Shown piece by piece: positions 1-5,826 of a stretch of 7,791 nt of DNA. Both the position numbers and the translations under genes were made by a program. Under the pieces are notes generated by a model. It had not been told where the DNA came from, did not search any database, and saw nothing but the letters and a program-made list of their open reading frames with translations. Numbering within the stretch: position 1 is the stretch's first letter; every line of letters starts with the position of its first letter. The DNA comes from an uncultured Chlorobiota bacterium (GTDB taxonomy: Bacteria > Bacteroidota > Kapaibacteriia > OLB7), in the NCBI GenBank assembly GCA_946481475.1, contig CAMLOB010000161.1:1-7791 (forward strand), given 5' to 3'.

Positions 1-1383
1 CAGGGAACTGAAGCCTCCTTTCCCTTTGTCGGCGTAGTAGAGATCGCCGTTTCCCATACCGTCCTGTCGTGAGGCAAACAGGACCAGTCGGCTGCCGTCG
101 GCGGCGACCGACGTGCCGAACTCGTGGTTGCCGGTGTTGATCTGTCCCGGAATAGCCTGCGCTCTCTTCCACTCACCGTTTTCCCGTGTCGAGACGAAGA
201 TATCCTCTCCCCCCTGCCCTCCCATCCGGTTCATGCCGGTGAAATAGAGCGAGCGGTCGTCGGTTGAGGTCAGCGGCATGAATTCGCCGGCCCGGGTGTT
301 GATGCCGGGACCGAGATTGGTGATCTTCGAGGAGTCTTCCGCCTTCAGGATCGCGATGATCCTGTCGAACCGCGCAGTCATGCCGGGGAAGTAGGAACGG
401 TAGCGATTATAGGTCTCGGCCGCCTGGTCCCACTGCCGACTGGCCACATAATAGCCGGCCATCCGCTGCACGGCAACGAAACCGTAGTCGCTTCCGGCGT
501 TGTTCTTGATGAATTCGTCGTACCAGAGACCGGAGGAGAGATCAGCGGTCCGCTCGAGCTGCTGCTCAAGCTTCAAATTGTCGAATGCCATGGTCGGCAA
601 GGTGGAGGAAGGCGCCCAGCTCAGCGAAGTGATGTGATAGCCCTGATTCCAGGCCGAATCGATTCCCCGGGTCGGATAATTGTTCCCGATAAAGAGCTTC
701 TGTTCCCCCCACCCGGTCCCTTTCGACAGAACAACCCGCCACTTTCCTTCGCCCTGCGCAAGACTCGTCACCCGATACCCTTCGTCCTGCGACGAGAGGA
801 CTTCATCCATCGGGAACGTATCTCCGGCCACAAACCGCTGCCCTTTGTATCCGGTCCCCTCGGTCACCACCACCACCCAGTGAGTCTCTCCGCTGGCCAT
901 CGAGGTAACGCTCCACCCCTCCCGTCCCAGCCTCTCCAATTGGTCCTGCGGAAACGTTTCGGTTACCAGCACCTGCTGCCGTTGCGGCTGCAGGGGACGC
1001 GATACGCTCATTACCCATTGGTTGGTACCATATCCCACATCCGTGATGATCCGTCCGTCCTGCAGCACACTCTGCATCTTCACCTCCAGCAGCAGAGCCG
1101 ACGTCGCTCCGTCCAGAATCTGTCCCCGCGAGGGGAATCCCTGGCTGATGACCGTAATCCACCCGCCGGAGCCGCCGCTGAGGATCGTGCTGATATACTC
1201 CTGCGCATACCGTGCGCGAATATCCCCCCACGGAATATCGGTGTGGACGATAACGATCTGGTTCGACAGTCCGGATTCACGCGTCATCACAACGGCGATT
1301 TCATCGTTCTGTCCCCTTGCCGAAACCACAGCCGACAACAGAAGGAGCGTGACGATGGCGGATAATCTGTTCGATCTCTTCAT
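1..1383 (-). CDS. Secreted DUF7477-like / TPR-like / PD40 repeat protein (3' end off the window)
   Basis: The frame is open for 461 codons from the ATG at 1383 to the left edge, so the C-terminus is missing. Residues 1-23 form a Sec signal peptide (MKRSNRL, then a Leu/Val/Ala core ending VVSARGQ). Residues about 49-256 hold tandem units of roughly 45 residues with the pattern FPxxxI...GYxVTSxAxGxxxWxVVxSxGTGxxxQ. The clearest are at 142-185, 188-231 and 234-256, with two degenerate ones before them. This resembles the C-terminal DUF7477 region of plant MUT9-like/CK1-like kinases, as I recall that family. Residues about 298-334 look like a TPR helical pair. Residues 355-461 are PD40 (WD40-like) repeats: EFMPLTSTDDRSLYF and EFGTSVAADGSRLVLF are two successive blades. 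In Bacteroidota such TPR-PD40 proteins often end in an OmpA domain, which would lie outside the window. No kinase domain is visible. It is separated from the upstream genes by a repeat-filled gap, so it may be its own transcription unit. Exact function is unknown. Confidence 0.85.
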   Translation of the reverse strand, partial: MKRSNRLSAIVTLLLLSAVVSARGQNDEIAVVMTRESGLSNQIVIVHTDIPWGDIRARYAQEYISTILSGGSGGWITVISQGFPSRGQILDGATSALLLEVKMQSVLQDGRIITDVGYGTNQWVMSVSRPLQPQRQQVLVTETFPQDQLERLGREGWSVTSMASGETHWVVVVTEGTGYKGQRFVAGDTFPMDEVLSSQDEGYRVTSLAQGEGKWRVVLSKGTGWGEQKLFIGNNYPTRGIDSAWNQGYHITSLSWAPSSTLPTMAFDNLKLEQQLERTADLSSGLWYDEFIKNNAGSDYGFVAVQRMAGYYVASRQWDQAAETYNRYRSYFPGMTARFDRIIAILKAEDSSKITNLGPGINTRAGEFMPLTSTDDRSLYFTGMNRMGGQGGEDIFVSTRENGEWKRAQAIPGQINTGNHEFGTSVAADGSRLVLFASRQDGMGNGDLYYADKGKGGFSSL

Positions 1384-1403
1384 AAAGCCTGTTTGAACAA
1401 ATG

Positions 1404-1551
1404 GCATATTCTGCGGCAGCATACTCTGTCGTGACATATTTTGTGTCGTGACATATTCCGCATCGCGACATATTCCGCATCGCGACATATTCTGCATCGC
1501 GACATATTCTGCACCGCAAAACATTATGCGTTATAACATATTCTGCGTCGC
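1404..1551. repeat. 17-bp direct tandem repeat array, about nine units
   Basis: The consensus on the plus strand is GACATATTCTGCATCGC. Units begin at 1433, 1450, 1467, 1484 and 1501 at an exact 17-bp period, followed by diverged 17-bp units at 1518 and 1535. Two shortened units (15 and 14 bp) occupy 1404-1432. The central units differ only at one or two positions (C/T in TTCYGC, and the GTCGT/ATCGC end). Where units join they create the palindrome TCGCGA. The array lies between the NHL gene stop and the start of the PD40 gene, ending 20 bp from that start. There are no unique spacers, so it is not a CRISPR. It may be a variable-number repeat or a set of protein-binding iterons; the sequence does not decide. 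Confidence 0.9.
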
Positions 1552-1589
1552 GCCGCAGCACAACTCTGCACGATGGGGGGGACGACCAG

Positions 1590-2417
1590 TTATTCCTCCT
1601 GCAACATCGTGGCTTCTGAAGCCCGCAATTTACGGACATCGACATGATCCTCTCTCAAGAAGTAGAGGTATCCGGTGTGATAATGCATCGCAACCGGTGT
1701 GGAAATGAAAGCAAGAGGAATCGGATCTCCCGCAACGCGGTCTGCAATCCGATAGAAGAGAAGAAGGGAATCGGCAAGAACCGCCAGACTGTCTCCTCCG
1801 ATTGAAAACGCATCACACGCCCCCCCCCTCACCGACGGGATCGTGCGCAACCATGCGCCGAACGGATCATAGACCCTGATCTCTCCCCGGTCGAGAACGT
1901 AGACGTTATCGTCATCGTCAAGTTCCAGAGAGACCGGATCGACAAGACGTCCGCCCCCTGCGGAGACGGCGTCGCCGAAGGACCGGACGAAGTCTCCCTG
2001 CGGATTGAAGACGACCACGCGACGATTCTCTCCGTCAAGCACCATCATCTCCCCCTGCCGCGAGACGGCAACATCCAGAGGATAGCCGAAACGAACGCGC
2101 TCATCCGGATCCTCCCGCGTGTACAACGTGGTCACGTAGTCCAGCCGGCGATCGAATCGCTGGATACGATGATTGTTATAGTCGGCGACGAAGACGTCGG
2201 TGCCGCGCCGCGCGTAAACCGCAACCGGACGGTCCAGCTCCTCGTTTCCGAAACCGTAGCCTCCGGTCGCATCCAGCGAATCCCCGCGCGGAGAATATTT
2301 CACCACCAGATCGCGCCCGGCATCGACGACGTAGAGATTCCCCTCGATGTCGTGATCCAGGTCGAGCGGCTCCGAAAAGGAACCGAAGAAGAAGAGAAGC
2401 GGAAGCAGAAGTTCCAT
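1590..2417 (-). CDS. NHL-repeat beta-propeller protein, probably exported
   Basis: This 275-residue protein has a short hydrophobic N-terminus (MELLLPLLFFFGSF), which could be a signal peptide lacking the usual basic residues. NHL-type repeats follow, each with a hydrophobic strand, a D/N-rich turn and a VYxxDxxNxRVxxFDxxG core: about 17-45 (GNLYVVDAGRDLVVKYSPRG), 62-91 (DVFVADYNNHRIQRFD), 112-146 (EMMVLDGENRRVVVFNPQG) and 159-190 (NVYVLDRGEIRVYDPFG). Residues 200-265 look like degenerate further blades. NHL propellers bind proteins, carbohydrate or RNA; no catalytic residues are recognisable. It follows the outer-membrane protein gene by 50 bp on the same strand and is the last gene of the apparent operon. 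There is no clear Shine-Dalgarno before the ATG, and the frame stays open upstream without a better start. A run of nine G (coding strand) falls at codons 197-200. The partner is unknown; envelope localisation is inferred. Confidence 0.8.
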   Translation of the reverse strand: MELLLPLLFFFGSFSEPLDLDHDIEGNLYVVDAGRDLVVKYSPRGDSLDATGGYGFGNEELDRPVAVYARRGTDVFVADYNNHRIQRFDRRLDYVTTLYTREDPDERVRFGYPLDVAVSRQGEMMVLDGENRRVVVFNPQGDFVRSFGDAVSAGGGRLVDPVSLELDDDDNVYVLDRGEIRVYDPFGAWLRTIPSVRGGACDAFSIGGDSLAVLADSLLLFYRIADRVAGDPIPLAFISTPVAMHYHTGYLYFLREDHVDVRKLRASEATMLQEE

Positions 2418-2467
2418 AACAGCGTTGCGACGACCAACGGCGGGCGGACGTGCAAAAAACGTTTGCC

Positions 2468-3391
2468 TCAGAAATTCCAGGTAAAACTCAACACGGGAGC
2501 CACAAACGGAAGAGGGACCAGGGCAACACCGAAATCGGCCGATGCCTTCTCGTTGAAAACCCGCAGACCGACCACCGACGCCGTGTTTTGCGGTCGGGTG
2601 ACGTCGTTGTTCCAGATCTCACCGAAAAAGGCCATGTCGTCACGACCGAAAAGAGGACCGTCAATGCCGAGAGCGACGCCGAGCGCCCCCTCGTAGCGAA
2701 GATTGAACCGGGTGGTGTCGTTGCCGGGACCGTAGAGCGCAACCGGGGCGAACTCATCACCCGACACACGATAGAAGAGCATCGCCGACCAGCGGGCAAT
2801 CCCCAGCTTGCTGGTGGAGACGGCGTAGAGATGGGCATACGGTTCCCGCAACGTCAGAAACGAATACGTGGCTCCGAGTGCAAAGGAGACCTCTTCGCTT
2901 CGTTCGACAGTGAACTTTGCCCCGATGTGATAGAGCTGGGAGGAGAGGGAGAAGGTCGGAACGGTGGTCACACCGGCGGTAATCGTGGCGATGGAGTCCA
3001 GACCGACACCCCCGTAGAAAAACCCGAGCGCATAGTTGCTGATGAATCCCCCCGGACCGTTCGGCGAGGCGGTCGGCATCAGGAAATGATGGGGACGCTG
3101 CTTGTAGGGTCCGTCGAGCGGAATGAACTTCTCGATCAATCGTTTTGCCACCACCACCCGGTCGAATTCCGTCTGAATCGTCACCGTCGAATCGGTGCTC
3201 CCCACAACGTTCCCGCGAAACGAGTCGCCGCTTTTCATCAGAACGATGAATTTCAGATCGTTCCGCTCAGCCCCCTGCCCGTACGACCGGGTGCCGGAAC
3301 AGAACGTCAGGCCGACCGCCAGAGCGAGCATCGGGAGAAGGGAGCGACGGATAGTATGAATGTGATATAGGGTATTGCTCGGGTACTGCAT
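2468..3391 (-). CDS. Outer-membrane beta-barrel candidate with N-terminal small beta module
   Basis: The protein has 307 residues from the ATG at 3391. A longer frame reaches back to 3565, but its extra 58 residues are Arg/Gly-rich, overlap the upstream gene and look non-coding, whereas the 3391 start has an AGGGGA Shine-Dalgarno at 3401-3406. Residues 1-39 are a long signal peptide (basic HTIRR, hydrophobic LLPMLALAVGLTF); the Cys31 context LTFC is a poor lipobox. Residues 47-92 match a module common in Bacteroidota envelope proteins: KSGDSFRGNVVGSTDSTVTI, then FDRVVVAKRLIEKFIPLD, probably a small LSM-like barrel. From residue 115 to the end, alternating aromatic/hydrophobic strands with Gly/Asp turns suggest an 8-to-12-strand barrel. 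The final residue is Phe (LSFTWNF), the classical C-terminal OMP signal recognised by BamA. Substrate and role are unknown. The start lies 5 bp after the stop of the 133-residue gene, so the two are probably translationally coupled. Confidence 0.78.
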   Translation of the reverse strand: MQYPSNTLYHIHTIRRSLLPMLALAVGLTFCSGTRSYGQGAERNDLKFIVLMKSGDSFRGNVVGSTDSTVTIQTEFDRVVVAKRLIEKFIPLDGPYKQRPHHFLMPTASPNGPGGFISNYALGFFYGGVGLDSIATITAGVTTVPTFSLSSQLYHIGAKFTVERSEEVSFALGATYSFLTLREPYAHLYAVSTSKLGIARWSAMLFYRVSGDEFAPVALYGPGNDTTRFNLRYEGALGVALGIDGPLFGRDDMAFFGEIWNNDVTRPQNTASVVGLRVFNEKASADFGVALVPLPFVAPVLSFTWNF

Positions 3392-3396
3392 ACGTT

Positions 3397-3798
3397 TTAT
3401 TCCCCTGTCATTTCCACCTCTTCGCGGACAACGACCCGCACCAGACCGGGATCGACCTCGCCGAGGAGGATGTTCCCGCCGGGGGAGATCACCATCTGAA
3501 ACGATCCCTCTTCCTTCGCCCCGCCGACACGAACGGTGTAGTCGCCGTGCAGATCCGGATAGCACAGTTCGCGATTTGCCGGACCGGCCGAGGCCATCAG
3601 CGTCGACGGCGTCTGTACGCCCTTCAGTTTGAAAAGGAACTCTCTCTTCTTCGGATCGAACGCTCCGTCCACATCGACTTCATAGCGGAAGGAACGGAAT
3701 TCCCTGAGAGTTTCGAACCGGAAACAGATCCAGAAACGATCCTCTCCTCTGTTATATCTGGCACCGATCGTCAGCACGAATTCTGCAAGTGTGGGCAT
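3397..3798 (-). CDS. Conserved-looking hypothetical protein, 133 residues
   Basis: I do not recognise this family. The product has no signal peptide and no membrane segment, so it should be cytoplasmic. It appears beta-rich, with alternating hydrophobic strands (RFWICFRFETLREFRSFRYEV at 21-41, EFLFKLKGV, SFQMVISPGGNILLGEV, VRVVVREEV) separated by charged or Gly/Pro turns. The ATG at 3798 has an AAAGG motif at 3810-3814, 11 bases upstream. It sits between hisS (53 bp upstream) and the outer-membrane protein gene (5 bp downstream), all on the minus strand. The AGGGGA ribosome site of the next gene lies inside its last codons. Its job is unknown; the tight linkage suggests either an accessory of the barrel protein or co-expression with hisS. 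Composition and codon use look like those of its neighbours. Confidence 0.7.
   Translation of the reverse strand: MPTLAEFVLTIGARYNRGEDRFWICFRFETLREFRSFRYEVDVDGAFDPKKREFLFKLKGVQTPSTLMASAGPANRELCYPDLHGDYTVRVGGAKEEGSFQMVISPGGNILLGEVDPGLVRVVVREEVEMTGE
3401..3406 (-). promoter_or_regulatory. Shine-Dalgarno AGGGGA that fixes the start at 3391
   Basis: On the minus strand AGGGGA lies 9 bases before the ATG at 3391 and overlaps the last codons of the 133-residue gene. It supports the short form of the outer-membrane protein over the longer upstream frame, and it suggests translational coupling of the two genes. Confidence 0.65.
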
Positions 3799-3851
3799 AG
3801 ATCAAACAACCTTTGCTGTAAAAACTTCCGTTCCGCTGTCGCACGTTTCGA

Positions 3852-5129
3852 TTAACGATCATCTTTCCCTGCATCGCCGATCAGCGCCGGCAACTGATCG
3901 AACGGGACTTCGGTCTGCTCCTTCGTCTCCATATCCTTCACCTGCGCGGTCCCGGCGGCCAGTTCGTTCGAGCCGACGATGATCGCCCGGCGGGCACCCT
4001 TCCGGTTGGCCTCCCGCATCTGCGCCTTCATCGAACGTCCCAGCAGATCGAACTCCACGCTCGCCCCGGTCCGCCGCAGCGCTGCTGCGGTCTCCACCCC
4101 CCAGCGACGGGCATCGTCGTCGAGGGCGATGATGTAGGCATCCGGACCGGTCGCTTCCTGGGGTCCGGAACCGGTCGCAAGGATCGAGAGGATCAGCCGG
4201 TCGAGTCCGCAGCCGAACCCGATAGCCGGCGCCGGTTTGCCGCCGATCTCCCCGACAAGATTGTCGTAGCGTCCCCCGCCGATCAGCGTGTTCTGCGCTC
4301 CGAGATCTCCTCCCACAAACTCGAACACCGTGCGGGTATAGTAATCCAGTCCCCGGACAAGCCGCGGGTCGACCTCGAAGTCGACCCCGAGTGCCGTCAG
4401 GAATTCACAGACCTGCCGGAAGTGCTCCCCCGACTCCTCTCCCAGAAAGCCGAGAATGTCCGGCGCCCCGACGGTCGCCTCGACATCCTGTTCCTCCTTC
4501 GAATCGAGAACGCGAAGCGGGTTTTCCTCCAGGCGACGCCGACTGGTCTCGCTCAGGCGATCTGCCCTGCCGCGAAGGAACCCGACCAGTCCGTTGCGGA
4601 ACTCCATCCGCTCCTCCGGCATTCCGAGCGAGTTGATCTTCAGCCGGTAATTGCCGATGCCGAGTTCGCGCAGGAGATCGTTCGCCGCACCGATCACCTC
4701 GGCTTCCGCCTCCGGACGCTCCGAACCGATCAACTCGACGCCGAACTGATAGAACTGGCGATACCGTCCGGCCTGCGGCTGTTCGTAGCGAAAGGCCGGA
4801 CCGATATAATACCACTTGGTGACCGGCTGCTGCTGCGCCACCGAATGCTGCACATAGGCACGGACGGCTCCGGCGGTCATCTCCGGACGGAGCGACAGGG
4901 AGACCGGCGGCTCGGAGCGATCGGTAAACGAATACATCTCCTTTCCGACCACATCGGTCCCCTCGCCGATTCCTCGGGTAAAGAGCTCGGTCGCCTCGAC
5001 GTAGGGGAGCCGAAGCTCACCGAAGCCGTAGCGCCGCATCAGGTCGCGGATCACCCCTTCCATCCAGAGCCACAGACCGGTCTCCTCCGGAAGCAGATCA
5101 CGAAATCCTTTCAGGGTCTGATAGTTCAT
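3852..5129 (-). CDS. hisS: Histidyl-tRNA synthetase (class II)
   Basis: The cytoplasmic enzyme charges tRNA-His with histidine using ATP. At 425 residues it has the normal bacterial length. Residues 1-325 are the class II catalytic core. The N-terminus KGFRDLLPEE is typical, and KEMYSFTDR at 63-71 and SLRPEMTAGAVRAYV at 79-93 follow. Motif 2 is GPAFRYEQPQAGRYRQFYQFG at 110-130. The HisA signature is LVRGLDYYTRTVFEF at 257-271, with Arg259 the expected catalytic arginine. GGGRYDNL at 284-291 and motif 3 AIGFGCGLDRL at 302-312 complete the site. Residues 328-425 are the anticodon-binding alpha/beta domain, with SMKAQMREANRKGARRAIIVG and the usual GTAQVKDM-type strand. A GAGGA motif lies only 2 bases before the ATG, so the ribosome site is poor. 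It starts 23 bp after the EIIA gene, probably on the same mRNA. All key motifs are present, so it should be functional. No T-box or His leader peptide is seen upstream. Confidence 0.98.
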   Translation of the reverse strand: MNYQTLKGFRDLLPEETGLWLWMEGVIRDLMRRYGFGELRLPYVEATELFTRGIGEGTDVVGKEMYSFTDRSEPPVSLSLRPEMTAGAVRAYVQHSVAQQQPVTKWYYIGPAFRYEQPQAGRYRQFYQFGVELIGSERPEAEAEVIGAANDLLRELGIGNYRLKINSLGMPEERMEFRNGLVGFLRGRADRLSETSRRRLEENPLRVLDSKEEQDVEATVGAPDILGFLGEESGEHFRQVCEFLTALGVDFEVDPRLVRGLDYYTRTVFEFVGGDLGAQNTLIGGGRYDNLVGEIGGKPAPAIGFGCGLDRLILSILATGSGPQEATGPDAYIIALDDDARRWGVETAAALRRTGASVEFDLLGRSMKAQMREANRKGARRAIIVGSNELAAGTAQVKDMETKEQTEVPFDQLPALIGDAGKDDR

Positions 5130-5152
5130 ATTCCTCTGTTGTAACGGTCCCC

Positions 5153-5626
5153 CTAAACCATCTCGAAATATCGTTCTTCCTCCTCACGGAAGACCTCGAT
5201 CACCTGCGCCGAGGATCCGGCGTGAAGCAACTTTTTGCGGAACGATGCGCTGCTCATCAACCGGCGTATCCTGCTCAGCAGTTTCAGGTACGTTCCGACA
5301 CGACTATCCACACCGACCAGGAGGAAGACAATCCGGACCGGCTGGTCATCGAGCGAGCGGAAGTCGACCGGCTCGCGAAGAATCGCCAGGACGGCCATGA
5401 TGTCGGCCACCGCATCGGTCTTGGCGTGCGGAATCGCAATCCCGTCCCCGATGCCGGTTGTCGCCCGGCTCTCGCGATCGAATACCGCCTGCCGGATTCG
5501 GGCCACGTCGAGAGCTTTCGGAGATTTTCCGAGGAGTGCAACCATTTTTTCCAGGACCTCATCCTTCGTCCCCGCTTCCGGATTGATCGCGACGTTCCGC
5601 TCGTTCAGCAACGATGTGATATGCAT
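5153..5626 (-). CDS. ptsN: PTS EIIA type-2 domain protein (EIIA-Ntr / fructose-type), ptsN-like
   Basis: This single-domain protein of 157 residues matches the length of stand-alone EIIA-Ntr (PtsN). The phosphoacceptor signature TGIGDGIAIPHAKT spans residues 57-70, with His67 as the likely active-site histidine phosphorylated by an HPr/NPr-type carrier. The N-terminal helix-turn (LLNERNVAINPEAGTKDEVLEKMVALL) and the later strand PVRIVFLLVGVD are characteristic of the PTS_EIIA_2 fold. No EIIB or EIIC domain is attached or nearby, so a regulatory rather than a sugar-transport role is likely; in proteobacteria PtsN regulates potassium and nitrogen physiology, which is only an analogy here. It is the first gene of the apparent operon with hisS 23 bp downstream, and its ATG is about 22 bp from a predicted -7 promoter element. 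Whether ptsI/ptsH partners exist cannot be told from this window. Confidence 0.92.
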   Translation of the reverse strand: MHITSLLNERNVAINPEAGTKDEVLEKMVALLGKSPKALDVARIRQAVFDRESRATTGIGDGIAIPHAKTDAVADIMAVLAILREPVDFRSLDDQPVRIVFLLVGVDSRVGTYLKLLSRIRRLMSSASFRKKLLHAGSSAQVIEVFREEEERYFEMV

Positions 5627-5648
5627 GGCTTTTGAAAATATATGAGCG

Positions 5649-5656
5649 CGAAGATA
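5649..5656 (-). promoter_or_regulatory. Putative Bacteroidota-type -7 element for the ptsN-hisS operon
   Basis: On the minus strand this reads TATCTTCG, matching the Bacteroidota -7 consensus TAnnTTTG at all but one position. A TTTC is found about 22 bases upstream, near where a -33 TTTG is expected. Transcription would start near 5642, leaving a leader of roughly 16 bases before the ATG at 5626. This is a pattern match only. Confidence 0.45.
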
Positions 5657-5685
5657 CGAAAGAGGGACGGCTCGCGAAGAAACGT

Positions 5686-5693
5686 TATCTTTG
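5686..5693 (+). promoter_or_regulatory. Putative Bacteroidota-type -7 element for glmM
   Basis: TATCTTTG is a perfect match to the TAnnTTTG consensus of the Bacteroidota housekeeping sigma factor. I see no clear -33 TTTG at the expected distance upstream. Transcription would begin near 5700, giving a leader of about 127 bases before the GTG at 5827. The leader contains a small hairpin, UGCGC-UUCU-GCGCA, at 5756-5769, but no riboswitch I can recognise. The element is back to back with the minus-strand one at 5649-5656. Confidence 0.5.
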
Positions 5694-5826
5694 GCGGTCG
5701 TAAGTGTATGAGTGTGAGAGTGCGGGAGTACGACTTGCTCCGAATCTTCTTCTTGTGCGCTTCTGCGCAGACGGGTGCTGCGCGAATTGTTTTCTACGTT
5801 TCATTGTTTCATTAACCGCTCTGATC

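Noticed and set aside
634..1365. A 243-codon open frame on the plus strand
   Set aside because: It lies opposite the DUF7477-like/PD40 gene, is rich in Arg, Pro and His, has no recognisable domain, and is explained as an antisense shadow of a GC-rich gene.
1404..1551. CRISPR array
   Set aside because: Repeats of 17 bp follow one another directly with no unique spacers, and no cas genes are present.
1593..1601. AGGAGG on the minus strand at the end of the NHL gene as a ribosome site
   Set aside because: No start codon follows at a suitable distance; it is simply the Gln-Glu-Glu codons.
1301..1645. A 114-codon minus-strand frame with repeated Cys/Arg/Tyr motifs
   Set aside because: Its repeats are the translation of the 17-bp array; it overlaps the ends of two better genes in other frames.
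2452..2466. Small inverted repeat GCAAA...TTTGC after the outer-membrane protein stop, as a terminator
   Set aside because: The stem is only 5 bp and A/T-rich, without a proper U-tract, and the NHL gene follows at once on the same strand.
3392..3565. N-terminal extension of the outer-membrane protein gene
   Set aside because: The 58 extra residues are Arg/Gly-rich, lie inside the coding region of the 133-residue gene, and precede a normal signal peptide with its own Shine-Dalgarno.
5130..5152. T-box or histidine leader attenuator before hisS
   Set aside because: The gap to the preceding gene is only 23 bp, too short for either.
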